Source: Mycolicibacterium hassiacum DSM 44199 (lineage in GTDB: Bacteria > Actinomycetota > Actinomycetes > Mycobacteriales > Mycobacteriaceae). From it: 64,000 bases of DNA. How positions within the stretch are numbered: the first letter of the stretch is position 1; the number at the start of each line of letters is the position of its first letter. The notes under the pieces are model-generated. The model had not been told where the DNA came from, did not search any database, and saw nothing but the letters and a program-made list of their open reading frames with translations. The stretch covers positions 2,294,001-2,358,000 of the forward strand of contig NZ_LR026975.1 in NCBI RefSeq assembly GCF_900603025.1, read 5' to 3'. A program made the translations under genes and the position numbers. Below are positions 48,558 to 56,548 of this stretch, piece after piece.

Positions 48558-49501
48558 GCGCTGATCTCCTCCTGCTCCGAGCCCACCAGCAGGTGGAACA
48601 ACACCGCCATCCGCACATGTACCCCGTTGGAAACCTGTTGCAACACCGCCGATTGCGACGAGTCGGCGACCGAGAACGCGATCTCCATCCCGCGCACCAT
48701 CGGACCCGGGTGCAGCACCACCGCGTTGCCCGGCAGCATCGCCAGCCGCTTCTCGGTCAGCCCGTACAGCGCCGAGTACTCCCGCGCGGACGGGAAGAAC
48801 CCGCCGTTCATCCGCTCGGCCTGCACCCGCAGCATCAGCACCGCATCGGCGAGCGGCAGTTCGGCGTCCAGATCGTGCGACACCGTGACCGGCCAGTCGG
48901 CCACGCCCACCGGCAGCAGCGTCGGCGGCGCCACCAGCACCACCTCGGCGCCGAGGGTGTTCAGCAGCAGCACGTTGGACCGCGCCACCCGGCTGTGCAG
49001 CACATCGCCGACGATCACCACCCGCTTGCCCTCGATCTCGCCGAGCCGCTGACGCAGGGTCAGCGCGTCCAGCAGCGCCTGGGTGGGGTGTTCATGGGTG
49101 CCGTCGCCGGCATTGATCACCGCCGGGCCGCCGCGCTCGGTGGCGGTCCACCGGGCGAGCTGCTGGGGCGTGCCGGAGGCCGGATGGCGCACCACCAACG
49201 CGTCCGCACCGGCGGCGTGCAGGGTCAGCGCGGTGTCGCGCAGCGACTCGCCCTTCTGTACCGAGGAGCCGGACGCGCTCACGTTGATCACGTCGGCGCT
49301 CATCCACTTGCCGGCCACCTCGAACGACACCCGGGTGCGGGTGGAGTTCTCGTAGAACATCGTGACGATGGTGCGGCCGCGCAGCGTCGGCAGCTTCTTC
49401 ACCTCGCGGCCGAGCAACGCCTGGGCGAACCGGTCGGCGTTGTCGAGGATGGCCAGCGCTTCGTCGCGGGTCAGATCGCCCGCGGACAGCAGGTGCTTCA
49501 T
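48554..49501 (-). CDS. pyrB: Aspartate carbamoyltransferase, catalytic subunit
   Basis: Condenses carbamoyl phosphate and aspartate. The 315 residues include the carbamoyl-phosphate motif [13 protein letters not shown], the HPTQALLD segment and the LRVQAERM region. ATG 49501 ([10 protein letters not shown]) overlaps the pyrR stop by four bases. No regulatory PyrI gene is nearby. Confidence 0.97.
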   Translation of the reverse strand: MKHLLSAGDLTRDEALAILDNADRFAQALLGREVKKLPTLRGRTIVTMFYENSTRTRVSFEVAGKWMSADVINVSASGSSVQKGESLRDTALTLHAAGADALVVRHPASGTPQQLARWTATERGGPAVINAGDGTHEHPTQALLDALTLRQRLGEIEGKRVVIVGDVLHSRVARSNVLLLNTLGAEVVLVAPPTLLPVGVADWPVTVSHDLDAELPLADAVLMLRVQAERMNGGFFPSAREYSALYGLTEKRLAMLPGNAVVLHPGPMVRGMEIAFSVADSSQSAVLQQVSNGVHVRMAVLFHLLVGSEQEEISA

Positions 49502-50082
49502 CGTGGGGGCCCTCCGTACGGTGCGATCCACACCCCGTCGTAACCGTCGTCCTCGGCGAGCCGCACCTTGACGTTCTCGCTGCGCGAGGTGGGGATGTTC
49601 TTGCCGACGTAGTCGGCGCGCAGCGGCAGTTCGCGGTGTCCGCGGTCGATGAGCACCGCCAGTTGCACCGCGCGCGGGCGGCCGATGTCGCGCAGCGCGT
49701 CGAGCGCCGAGCGCACCGAGCGGCCGGTGTAGAGCACGTCGTCGACGAGGACGACCAGCGCACCGTCGATGCCGCCCGCGGGAATGGTGGTGTCGCCGAG
49801 CGCCCGCGGCGGCTTGCTGTCCAGGTCGTCCCGGTAGAGCGTGATGTCGAGCGAACCGCGGTCGACCGCGACGCCGGAGAAGTCGTTGATCCTGGCCGCC
49901 AGCCGCGCGGCCAGCGTCACCCCTCGGGTGGGAATGCCGAGCAGCACGACGCGGGGGGCGTCCGGACCGTCGAGGGCCGTCTTCTCGATGATCTGATGGG
50001 CGATCCGAGAGATGGTCCGGTTGACGTCCGCTGCGGACATCAACTCGCGGTCGTGGTCTGCCGAGCCCATGCGGGCACCCAA
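49498..50082 (-). CDS. pyrR: Bifunctional pyr operon regulator PyrR / uracil phosphoribosyltransferase
   Basis: UMP-responsive RNA-binding protein with weak UPRTase activity. The 194-aa product has the PRPP loop [19 protein letters not shown] and the conserved [15 protein letters not shown] 50082 is chosen over ATG 50070 because AAGGAGG lies exactly 8 nt upstream and the product then starts MGAR, like M. tuberculosis PyrR. First gene of pyrR-pyrB-pyrC-orf-carA-carB-pyrF. Its own start is preceded by a PyrR-binding hairpin. Confidence 0.96.
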   Translation of the reverse strand: MGARMGSADHDRELMSAADVNRTISRIAHQIIEKTALDGPDAPRVVLLGIPTRGVTLAARLAARINDFSGVAVDRGSLDITLYRDDLDSKPPRALGDTTIPAGGIDGALVVLVDDVLYTGRSVRSALDALRDIGRPRAVQLAVLIDRGHRELPLRADYVGKNIPTSRSENVKVRLAEDDGYDGVWIAPYGGPPR

Positions 50083-50098
50083 GACTAAGACCTCCTTC

Positions 50099-50116
50099 TC
50101 CGCCTCACGGGACGGA
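50099..50116 (-). promoter_or_regulatory. PyrR-binding RNA hairpin directly upstream of the pyrR ribosome binding site
   Basis: The leader RNA forms UCCGUC-CCGUGA-GGCGGA: a six-pair stem (one U-G) closing the hexaloop CCGUGA. This fits the published PyrR hexaloop consensus CNGNGA and surrounding UCC/GG pattern. The hairpin ends one base before the AAGGAGG (50097-50091), so bound PyrR would block ribosome entry, as described for PyrR-dependent translational repression in M. smegmatis. Confidence 0.8.
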
Positions 50117-50142
50117 TCGTTAAAGGACGTCGAACTGCGGCG

Positions 50143-50148
50143 AGCTTA
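50143..50148 (-). promoter_or_regulatory. Probable -10 element of the pyr operon
   Basis: TAAGCT on the minus strand fits TANNNT and would start a leader of about 55 nt that includes the PyrR-binding hairpin. No strong -35 seen. Confidence 0.45.
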
Positions 50149-50304
50149 GCACCCCGGTCGCGCCGACCGGCCCCACGCGCGGCCGGAGTGGCTGTAACGG
50201 GGTCTTCGGGTGTCCCGAAAACCCCGACAAAACGACGGAACCACACCACAACGGCGCTGTTGGTGGCTATCTGTGGTTCCGGAACCGCCGGAAGGAGACG
50301 CAAT

Positions 50305-50712
50305 ATGTGGCCTCGTTCACGTGCCGCGGCCGCTGCCACCGCTGCCGCGCTCGCCGGTCTGGCGGCGACCGGTGCGGCGACCGCCTGGGCGCAGGATCCG
50401 CCCCCGAACGATCCCACCAGCCCCGGCAGGCCGGGCAACACCGGGATCTACGCACCCCAGCAGGAGATCACCCTCCGGTACGGCCCGCCCACACCGATCG
50501 GTATCAGCGCCTTCGTCGGCATCACCCACAACGAGGGCCGCCCGCCGGTCAACTGCGCCTACCACGACGGGTTCTACCCCTCGCGCCCGTTCACGGTCAC
50601 CGGTTCGCAGGAGACCCGGCTCGACATCCTGGGCATCCCGCTGGGCCGGACCTACCACATCGTGGTGACCTGTGACGGTGGCCTGATTCACCAGCAGGAC
50701 AAGGTCTTCTGA
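50305..50712 (+). CDS. Secreted hypothetical protein
   Basis: The 135-aa product starts with an Arg-containing n-region and Ala-rich h-region ending around ATAWAQD, a good signal peptidase I site (after about residue 33). The mature part begins PPPNDPTSPG, is beta-rich and holds two cysteines (in VNCAYHDG and VTCDGG) that could pair. I do not recognise a family. AAGGAG lies 9 nt before ATG. An inverted repeat TTCGGG-TGT-CCCGAA is found about 90 nt upstream. Confidence 0.75.
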   Translation: MWPRSRAAAAATAAALAGLAATGAATAWAQDPPPNDPTSPGRPGNTGIYAPQQEITLRYGPPTPIGISAFVGITHNEGRPPVNCAYHDGFYPSRPFTVTGSQETRLDILGIPLGRTYHIVVTCDGGLIHQQDKVF

Positions 50713-50770
50713 CACCGGGGGTGCCGACACCGGGGTCTCGGCGCCGACCGACGCCAGTACGCTGGCGCCG

Positions 50771-51976
50771 ATGAAACTCGACGGCAATCAGGAGTCCATC
50801 CAGGCGGCGATCGACGCCGGCCTGCTGGCCGGCGCGGTCACCCTGGTGTGGCAGGGCGGCCGCGTGCTGCAGGTCAACGAGCTCGGCCACCGCGACATCG
50901 ACGCCGGGCTGCCGATGCAACGCGACACGATCTTCCGGATCGCGTCGATGTCCAAACCGATCACCGTCGCCGCCGCCATGACGCTGGTCGAGCAGGGCCG
51001 GCTGGCGCTGACCGACCCGGTCGCGGAGTATCTGCCGGAGCTGTCGAACATGCGGGTGCTCGACACCCCGGGCGGCCCGCTGGAGGCCACCCACCCGGCG
51101 CGGCGGGCGATCACCATCGAGGACCTGATGACGCACCGCAGCGGGTTGGCCTACTTCTTCTCGGTCGGCGGACCGCTGGCGCGGGCGTACTCCCGGGTCT
51201 CGGCGCGGCAGCGCCCCGACGGCTGGCTGGCCGAGATCGCCGCGCTGCCGCTGCAGCACGAGCCCGGTGCGCGGATGACCTACAGCGTGGCCACCGATGT
51301 GCTGGGCATCGTGCTGGAACGCATCGAGGGCAAGTCGCTGCAGGACGTGCTCACCGAGCGGATCCTGGGCCCGCTGAACATGACCGACACCGGGTTCTTC
51401 GTCGACCCGCGCAACCGCGGCCGCGTCGCGACCATGTACCGGCTCAACCCCGACGACACCCTCGACCCCGACGCGATGGGGCCACCGCCGGTCACCCCGC
51501 CGCCGTTCTGCATGGGCGGGGCGAACCTGTTCTCCACCGCCGACGACTACCTGACGTTCGCCCGAATGCTGCTGGGCGGCGGTGAGGTCGACGGGGTGCG
51601 GGTGCTCTCGGAGGAGTCGGTGCGGCTGATGCGGACCGACCGGCTGACCCCGGAGCAGAAACAGCACGACTTCCTCGGCATGCCGTTCTGGATCGGGCGC
51701 GGGTTCGGCCTGAACCTGTCGGTGGTGACCGATCCGGCGCGGTCACGGCCGCTGTTCGGCCCCGGCGGGCTGGGCACGTTCAGCTGGCCCGGCGCGTACG
51801 GCACCTGGTGGCAGGCCGATCCGAGCGCGGACCTGATCCTGATCTACCTGATCCAGAACATGCCGAGCTTCGGGGTGGACGCCGGCGCGGCCGTGGCCGG
51901 CAACACCTCGCTGCTGAAACTGCAGTCGGCACAACCGAAGTTCGTGCGCCGCAGCTATCAGGCGCTCGGCCTGTAA
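50771..51976 (+). CDS. Serine hydrolase of the beta-lactamase / EstB-LipL family
   Basis: Class C beta-lactamase-like fold used by many mycobacterial esterases. The 401 residues have the catalytic S-x-x-K at Ser59-Met-Ser-Lys62 (RIASMSKP), the Tyr motif YSV at 171-173, the conserved LMTHRSGL near residue 120, and a C-terminal GPGGLGTFSWPGAYGTWW that replaces the KTG-like region. No signal peptide, so it is probably intracellular or peripheral. Substrate unknown; an esterase is more likely than a true beta-lactamase. Starts 58 nt after the secreted protein gene. Confidence 0.9.
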   Translation: MKLDGNQESIQAAIDAGLLAGAVTLVWQGGRVLQVNELGHRDIDAGLPMQRDTIFRIASMSKPITVAAAMTLVEQGRLALTDPVAEYLPELSNMRVLDTPGGPLEATHPARRAITIEDLMTHRSGLAYFFSVGGPLARAYSRVSARQRPDGWLAEIAALPLQHEPGARMTYSVATDVLGIVLERIEGKSLQDVLTERILGPLNMTDTGFFVDPRNRGRVATMYRLNPDDTLDPDAMGPPPVTPPPFCMGGANLFSTADDYLTFARMLLGGGEVDGVRVLSEESVRLMRTDRLTPEQKQHDFLGMPFWIGRGFGLNLSVVTDPARSRPLFGPGGLGTFSWPGAYGTWWQADPSADLILIYLIQNMPSFGVDAGAAVAGNTSLLKLQSAQPKFVRRSYQALGL

Positions 51977-51983
51977 CCCGGGA

Positions 51984-52245
51984 AACGCCGGGCCCGCGCC
52001 GGCGTTCTGGCTGACCGGGCGCGGCTGGCGGGTGGTGATCACCGAGGTCGCACCCGGCGTCCGTCCCGGTGAGCAGACTCGAGACCCTGTGCGGGAATCT
52101 GGAACTCGGCGACGCCGAGACGCTCACCGCCGACCGGGTGCGCGACGCGCCGGCCCGCTACGAGGCCGTATTGCGGCCGATCGCCCGGCGACTGTGGTTC
52201 ACCGCGGCGGAATCCATTGATCTGCCGGACTGTTCAGGACGCTAG
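51984..52245 (+). pseudogene. Fragments of an FAD-dependent monooxygenase gene
   Basis: One frame (from 51984) reads NAGPAPAFWLTGRGWRVVIT then EVAPGVRPGEQT, the end of the FAD-binding beta-alpha-beta unit of PHBH-type monooxygenases; the glycine-rich start is missing. A second frame (GTG 52069 to stop 52245) reads RYEAVLRPIARR, like the C-terminal helix of the same family. The centre of about 300 residues is gone, and the two pieces are out of frame. It directly abuts the serine hydrolase stop and slightly overlaps the 3' end of the next gene. Confidence 0.5.
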
Positions 52246-54912
52246 CGCTCTGCGGGCATACGCGCGGACGTCGGCGTCGCTGTCCTTGAGCGCCAGCGTC
52301 AGCGCGTCGCGGGCACCCGGGTGCGAGCCCGCCCAGCGGGTGAGCGACAGCACCGCGGCCTTGCGCACGTCGAGGTGCTGGTCGGCCACCGCCGCCGACA
52401 GCGCCTCCACCGCGGCCTCCGGCGGGGCGCCGGCCAGCGCCCGCGCCGCGCCCTCCCGCACCTGCCAAGCCGGTTCGGTCAGTGCGCGCCGTACCAGCGG
52501 CAGCTCCTCGGCGCCGCAGCCGAGGGCGCCCAGGGCGGCCAGCGCCGCCGCCCGCACCAGCGGGTCGGTGTCGTCGAGCAACCGCCGGATGGTGTCACGG
52601 CCGGCGCCCAGGGTGGCCAGACCGTTGGCCACGGTGATGCGCACCTCGCGGTTGTCGTCGGCGGCGGCCGCGGCCACCCCCGCGGCGTCGTCGACCGACA
52701 CCAGGGCGCGGACCGCCTCGATGCGCACCCGGTGATCGCTGTCGGCGGACGCGTCGCGGTACCGCCGTGCCTCGCCCGCGCGCCGGGCCGCCAGTACGTA
52801 GACGGCCGCCGCCCGCACCACCGCGTCGGTCGAATCGAGATGGGCGGCGAGCTCGTGCGGATCAGGCAGCACCTCGACCAGCTCCCGCACCGCGCCGGCG
52901 GCCGCGCGGCGCACCCCGGCGTCGCCGTCGCGCAGCGCGGCCCGCAGGGCGGGGGCGTAACCGTCCGGCAGGTGCTCGGTCAGCGTCGCGACCGCGGTGC
53001 GGCGCACCCCGGGGTCCGGGTCGGTGAGGAACTCCGCGAGCTGCGCCGGCGTCGGCGACTCCAGGGCGAGCACCGCCGCGATGCGCGGCGACGGCGGCTG
53101 CTGTTGCGGGGTGCTGGGCCGCGCCCGGTTCACGGCGGCCGCGGGTGCGCGACCGTGCGGTGCGCTCGGTTGGTCGATGCGCACCACCGGGGCGTCCGAC
53201 GGCACGTGGTCGAACTCGGGCACCGGCACCAGATACGGGGCGACCGGCCGTTTGAGGAACTCCATCGACCCGTCGGCGGCTTTGCGCAGGTTCAGGTGGT
53301 AGCGCCAGTCCTCGTCGTTGCGGGCGGGCAGGTCGGCGCGCTCGTGGTAGAGCCCCCACCGGGATTCGGTGCGGGTCAGCGAGGAACGCGCCGCCATCTC
53401 GGCGCAGTCGCGGATGAACGACACCTCCACCGCGCGCATCAGCTCGTGCGGGGTGCGCGCACCCATCTCGGCGATCTCGCCGCGCATCCGCTCGAAGGTG
53501 TCGATCGCGATCGCGAGCTTGGTCGCCGTCTTCGGCGGGGCGACATAGTCGTTGACGAACCGGCGCAGTTTGTACTCGACCTGGGGCTGCGGCGGACCGT
53601 CCGGATTGCGCAGCGGCCGGTAGATCAACTCGTGCGCCTCGGCCAGCTGCTCATCCGGAAGGCGTTGCGGCGCAGGAGTGTCGGCAAGTGTCGAGGCGGC
53701 GTGCGCACCCGCCAGGTCACCGAACACGAACGCCCCGATCATGTAGTTGTGCGGAACGCAGGCCAGGTCGCCGGCCGCGTACAGCCCGGGCACCGTGGTG
53801 CGGGCGTTTTCGTCGACCCACACCCCGGAGGCGGAATGCCCGCCGCACAGGCCGATCTCGGAGATGTGCATCTCGATGTCGTGGGTGCGGTAATTGTGGC
53901 CGCGGTTGGCGTGGAAGGTGCCCCGAGTGGGGCGCTCGGTGGTGTGCAGGATGTTCTCCAGCGCGGTCAAGGTCTCGTCCGACAGGTGTGAGACCTTGAG
54001 ATAGATGGGCCCGCGCGCCGATTCGATCTCGCGCTTGACCTCGGCGATCATCTGGCCGGACCAGTAGTCGCAGTCGACGAACCGCTCCCCCAGCGCGTTG
54101 ACCTGATACCCGCCGAACGGGTTGGCCACGTACGCACAGGCCGGCCCGTTGTAGTCCTTGATCAGCGGGTTGATCTGGAAGCATTCGATGCCGGACAGCT
54201 CCGCGCCGGCGTGGTAGGCCATCGCGTACCCGTCGCCGGCGTTGGTCGGGTTCTCGTAGGTGCCGTACAGGTAACCGGACGCCGGCAGGCCGAGCCGCCC
54301 GCACGCACCGGTGGCCAGGATCACCGCTTTCGCTGCGACCGTGACGAATTCACCTGTGCGGGTGTTGAATCCGGCCGCTCCGACGGCCCGTCCGTTGTCG
54401 GTGAGCACCCGCACCGGCATCACCCGGTTCTCGATGCGGATCCGCTCCCGGTTCGATCGCTGCCGCAGCACCCGGTAGAGCGCCTTCTTGACGTCCTTGC
54501 CCTCGGGCATCGGCAACACGTAGGAGCCGGAGCGGTGCACCCGCCGCACCGCGTACTCGCCGTGTTCGTCCTTCTCGAACTTCACCCCGTAGCGTTCCAG
54601 CCGCTGCACCATCGCGAACCCGCGGGTGGCGGTCTGGTAGATGGTGCGCTGGTTGACGATGCCGTCGTTGGCGCGGGTGATCTCGGCGACGTAGTCCTCC
54701 GGGGTGGCCTTGCCGGGGATCACCGCGTTGTTCACCCCGTCCATGCCCATGGCGAGCGCGCCGGAGTGCCGCACGTGCGCCTTCTCCAGCAGCAGCACCT
54801 GCGCGCCGCGTTCGGCGGCGGTGAGCGCGGCCATGGTGCCCGCGGTGCCGCCGCCGATCACCAGCACGTCGCAGTCGAGCCGGACGGCTTCGGTCAGTTC
54901 GGGAATTCTCAT
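52234..54912 (-). CDS. AprA-like FAD flavoprotein (fumarate reductase/succinate dehydrogenase superfamily) fused to HEAT repeats
   Basis: Of 892 residues, about 1-575 form the flavoprotein: FAD-binding GGGTAG at 20-25, KAHVRHSGALAMGMDG, ARGPIYLK and the C-terminal CGGHSASGVWV then GLYAAGDL, which follow the pattern of the adenylylsulfate reductase alpha subunit rather than succinate dehydrogenase. A Pro/Ala linker (about 575-607) leads to roughly nine HEAT/PBS-lyase-like repeats (608-892), each with a D-x-D-x-x-VR-x-x-A core. Likely partner is the AprB-like ferredoxin upstream. ATG overlaps the ABC ATPase stop. True substrate unknown; APS or another sulfur compound is an inference. Confidence 0.85.
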   Translation of the reverse strand: MRIPELTEAVRLDCDVLVIGGGTAGTMAALTAAERGAQVLLLEKAHVRHSGALAMGMDGVNNAVIPGKATPEDYVAEITRANDGIVNQRTIYQTATRGFAMVQRLERYGVKFEKDEHGEYAVRRVHRSGSYVLPMPEGKDVKKALYRVLRQRSNRERIRIENRVMPVRVLTDNGRAVGAAGFNTRTGEFVTVAAKAVILATGACGRLGLPASGYLYGTYENPTNAGDGYAMAYHAGAELSGIECFQINPLIKDYNGPACAYVANPFGGYQVNALGERFVDCDYWSGQMIAEVKREIESARGPIYLKVSHLSDETLTALENILHTTERPTRGTFHANRGHNYRTHDIEMHISEIGLCGGHSASGVWVDENARTTVPGLYAAGDLACVPHNYMIGAFVFGDLAGAHAASTLADTPAPQRLPDEQLAEAHELIYRPLRNPDGPPQPQVEYKLRRFVNDYVAPPKTATKLAIAIDTFERMRGEIAEMGARTPHELMRAVEVSFIRDCAEMAARSSLTRTESRWGLYHERADLPARNDEDWRYHLNLRKAADGSMEFLKRPVAPYLVPVPEFDHVPSDAPVVRIDQPSAPHGRAPAAAVNRARPSTPQQQPPSPRIAAVLALESPTPAQLAEFLTDPDPGVRRTAVATLTEHLPDGYAPALRAALRDGDAGVRRAAAGAVRELVEVLPDPHELAAHLDSTDAVVRAAAVYVLAARRAGEARRYRDASADSDHRVRIEAVRALVSVDDAAGVAAAAADDNREVRITVANGLATLGAGRDTIRRLLDDTDPLVRAAALAALGALGCGAEELPLVRRALTEPAWQVREGAARALAGAPPEAAVEALSAAVADQHLDVRKAAVLSLTRWAGSHPGARDALTLALKDSDADVRAYARRALAS

Positions 54913-55667
54913 GATGAATGATCCAGGGCTGCAATGATTTCCGAGCGAAGAGCGCGCCGGTCCACGTCGGCCGAACGCGGTTGCGGGACGTCCAGCAGCG
55001 CACGCAGCGGCTGACCGGCGCGCCCCAGCACCGCCACCCGGTCGCCGAGCAGCAGCGCCTCGTCGACGTCGTGGGTGACGAACACGATCGTGGTGGGGTG
55101 TGCGCGCCAGGTGTCGATGAGCAGCCGCTGCATGGCGGCGCGGGTCTGGGTGTCCAGCGCGGCGAACGGTTCGTCCATCATCACCGCCCGCGGGGCGCCG
55201 GCCAGCCCCCGCGCCAACTGCACCCGCTGGCGCATGCCGCCGGACAGGCTCTTGGGCAGGTAGTCGGCGAACCCGGTCAGCCCGACCTCGTCGATCCAGC
55301 GTTCGGCCCGCTCCCGGCGCCCGGCGCGGGGTTCGCCGCGCAGCGCCAGCGCCAGCTCGATGTTGGATCGCACGGTGCGCCAGGGCAACAGCGCGCTGTC
55401 CTGGAACACCATGCCCCGGTCGCGGGAGGTGCCAGTGACCTCCTCGCCGTCGGCGAGCACCCGCCCGGACGCGGGGGCCAACAACCCGGCCAGCGCCCGC
55501 AGCACGGTGGACTTGCCGCAGCCGGACGGTCCGGTGAGCACCAGGATCTCGCCGGGCTCGACGGTCAGCGTGAGCCCGGCGACCACCGGGACCCCGGTGT
55601 AGGACAGGTGGACGTCGTCGAGTTCCAGCCGCATGCCCCGGGTGGCGGTGGTGGCCGCGGCGGTCAC
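54909..55667 (-). CDS. ABC transporter ATPase, nitrate/sulfonate/taurine type (SsuB/TauB-like)
   Basis: The 252 residues have Walker A GPSGCGKST (46-54), Q-loop VFQDSALLPW, signature LSGGMRQR and Walker B AVMMDEPFAALD. The LLPW after the Q-loop is typical of the nitrate/sulfonate/taurine family. The GTG start overlaps the permease stop (GTGA) and the stop overlaps the flavoprotein start (ATGA). Confidence 0.93.
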   Translation of the reverse strand: MTAAATTATRGMRLELDDVHLSYTGVPVVAGLTLTVEPGEILVLTGPSGCGKSTVLRALAGLLAPASGRVLADGEEVTGTSRDRGMVFQDSALLPWRTVRSNIELALALRGEPRAGRRERAERWIDEVGLTGFADYLPKSLSGGMRQRVQLARGLAGAPRAVMMDEPFAALDTQTRAAMQRLLIDTWRAHPTTIVFVTHDVDEALLLGDRVAVLGRAGQPLRALLDVPQPRSADVDRRALRSEIIAALDHSS

Positions 55668-56548
55668 CTGGCCGCCTCCTCACCGCGGGGCAGCCACCGG
55701 GTCGCCCGGCGGCCGATCAGTTCCACCGCCGCGGCGGTGGTGAAGCCGAGCACGCCGATGGTGATGATCCCGACGAACACGTCCGGGTAGTTGAGCACCG
55801 TGTAGGCCTGCCAGGTGCGGTAGCCCACGCCGAGCCGGCCGGAGATCATCTCGGCGGAGATCACACAGATCCACGCCACCCCCATGCCGACCGACAGGCC
55901 GCCGAACAGGCCGGGCAGGATGCCGGGCAGCACCACCCGCGCCAGCACGTCCCAGCGGCTGCCGCCGAGGGTGAGCACCGACTCCTCCCAGATCGTGGGT
56001 AGCGCCCGCACCGCATGGCGGGTGCTCACCATGATCGGGAAGTAGGCGGCGAGGAAGGTGATGAACACGATGCCGGCCTCGTCGGTGGGAAACAGCAGGA
56101 TCGCGACCGGCACCATCGCGATCGCCGGGATCGGGCGGGCCAACTCGGTCAGCGGGCCGAACAGGTCGGACAACAGGGCCGAGCGGCCCAACATGATGCC
56201 GGTGACCACACCGGCCAGGGCCGCCAGCCCGAACCCGGTCAGGATGCGGATCAGCGACTGTCCGAGGTCGAGCCAGTACTGTTCGGTGCCCAGCCGGGTC
56301 ACCAGTGCCGAGGCGATCTCGGTGACGGTGGGCAGCGTGTCGAACCGCAACCAGATCCGAACGTCGTTGGTGGTCAACAGTTGCCACAGCCCGAGTGCGG
56401 CCGCCACCGAGGCCAGCCGCAGCAGTCGGCGCCGCCACAGCGCCGGGGTGCCGCGGCCGGGCCCCGTGGCGTCGGCCCGCGCCGGCAGCGCCGGGGCGAC
56501 ATCGGGGGCCACACCGGGGCCCGCGGCCAGGGCGTCGGTGGCCGTCAT
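55664..56548 (-). CDS. ABC transporter permease, nitrate/sulfonate/taurine type (SsuC/TauC-like)
   Basis: The 294-aa product has about six membrane helices after a 35-residue Ala/Pro-rich cytoplasmic start, and the coupling EAA-type loop WEESVLTLGGSRWDVLARVVLPGILPG. ATG 56548 overlaps the substrate-binding protein stop; the frame is open further upstream but the overlap and the helices favour this start. Confidence 0.92.
   Translation of the reverse strand: MTATDALAAGPGVAPDVAPALPARADATGPGRGTPALWRRRLLRLASVAAALGLWQLLTTNDVRIWLRFDTLPTVTEIASALVTRLGTEQYWLDLGQSLIRILTGFGLAALAGVVTGIMLGRSALLSDLFGPLTELARPIPAIAMVPVAILLFPTDEAGIVFITFLAAYFPIMVSTRHAVRALPTIWEESVLTLGGSRWDVLARVVLPGILPGLFGGLSVGMGVAWICVISAEMISGRLGVGYRTWQAYTVLNYPDVFVGIITIGVLGFTTAAAVELIGRRATRWLPRGEEAAR

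Noticed and set aside
50771..51976. True class C beta-lactamase
   Set aside because: S-x-x-K and Tyr motifs are present but there is no export signal and no K-T-G box; the esterase/LipL family fits better.
52234..54912. Succinate dehydrogenase or fumarate reductase flavoprotein subunit
   Set aside because: No SdhB/C/D genes are nearby and the GRGPIYLK-like and CGGHSASGVW-type segments with an AprB-like ferredoxin point to the AprA branch instead.
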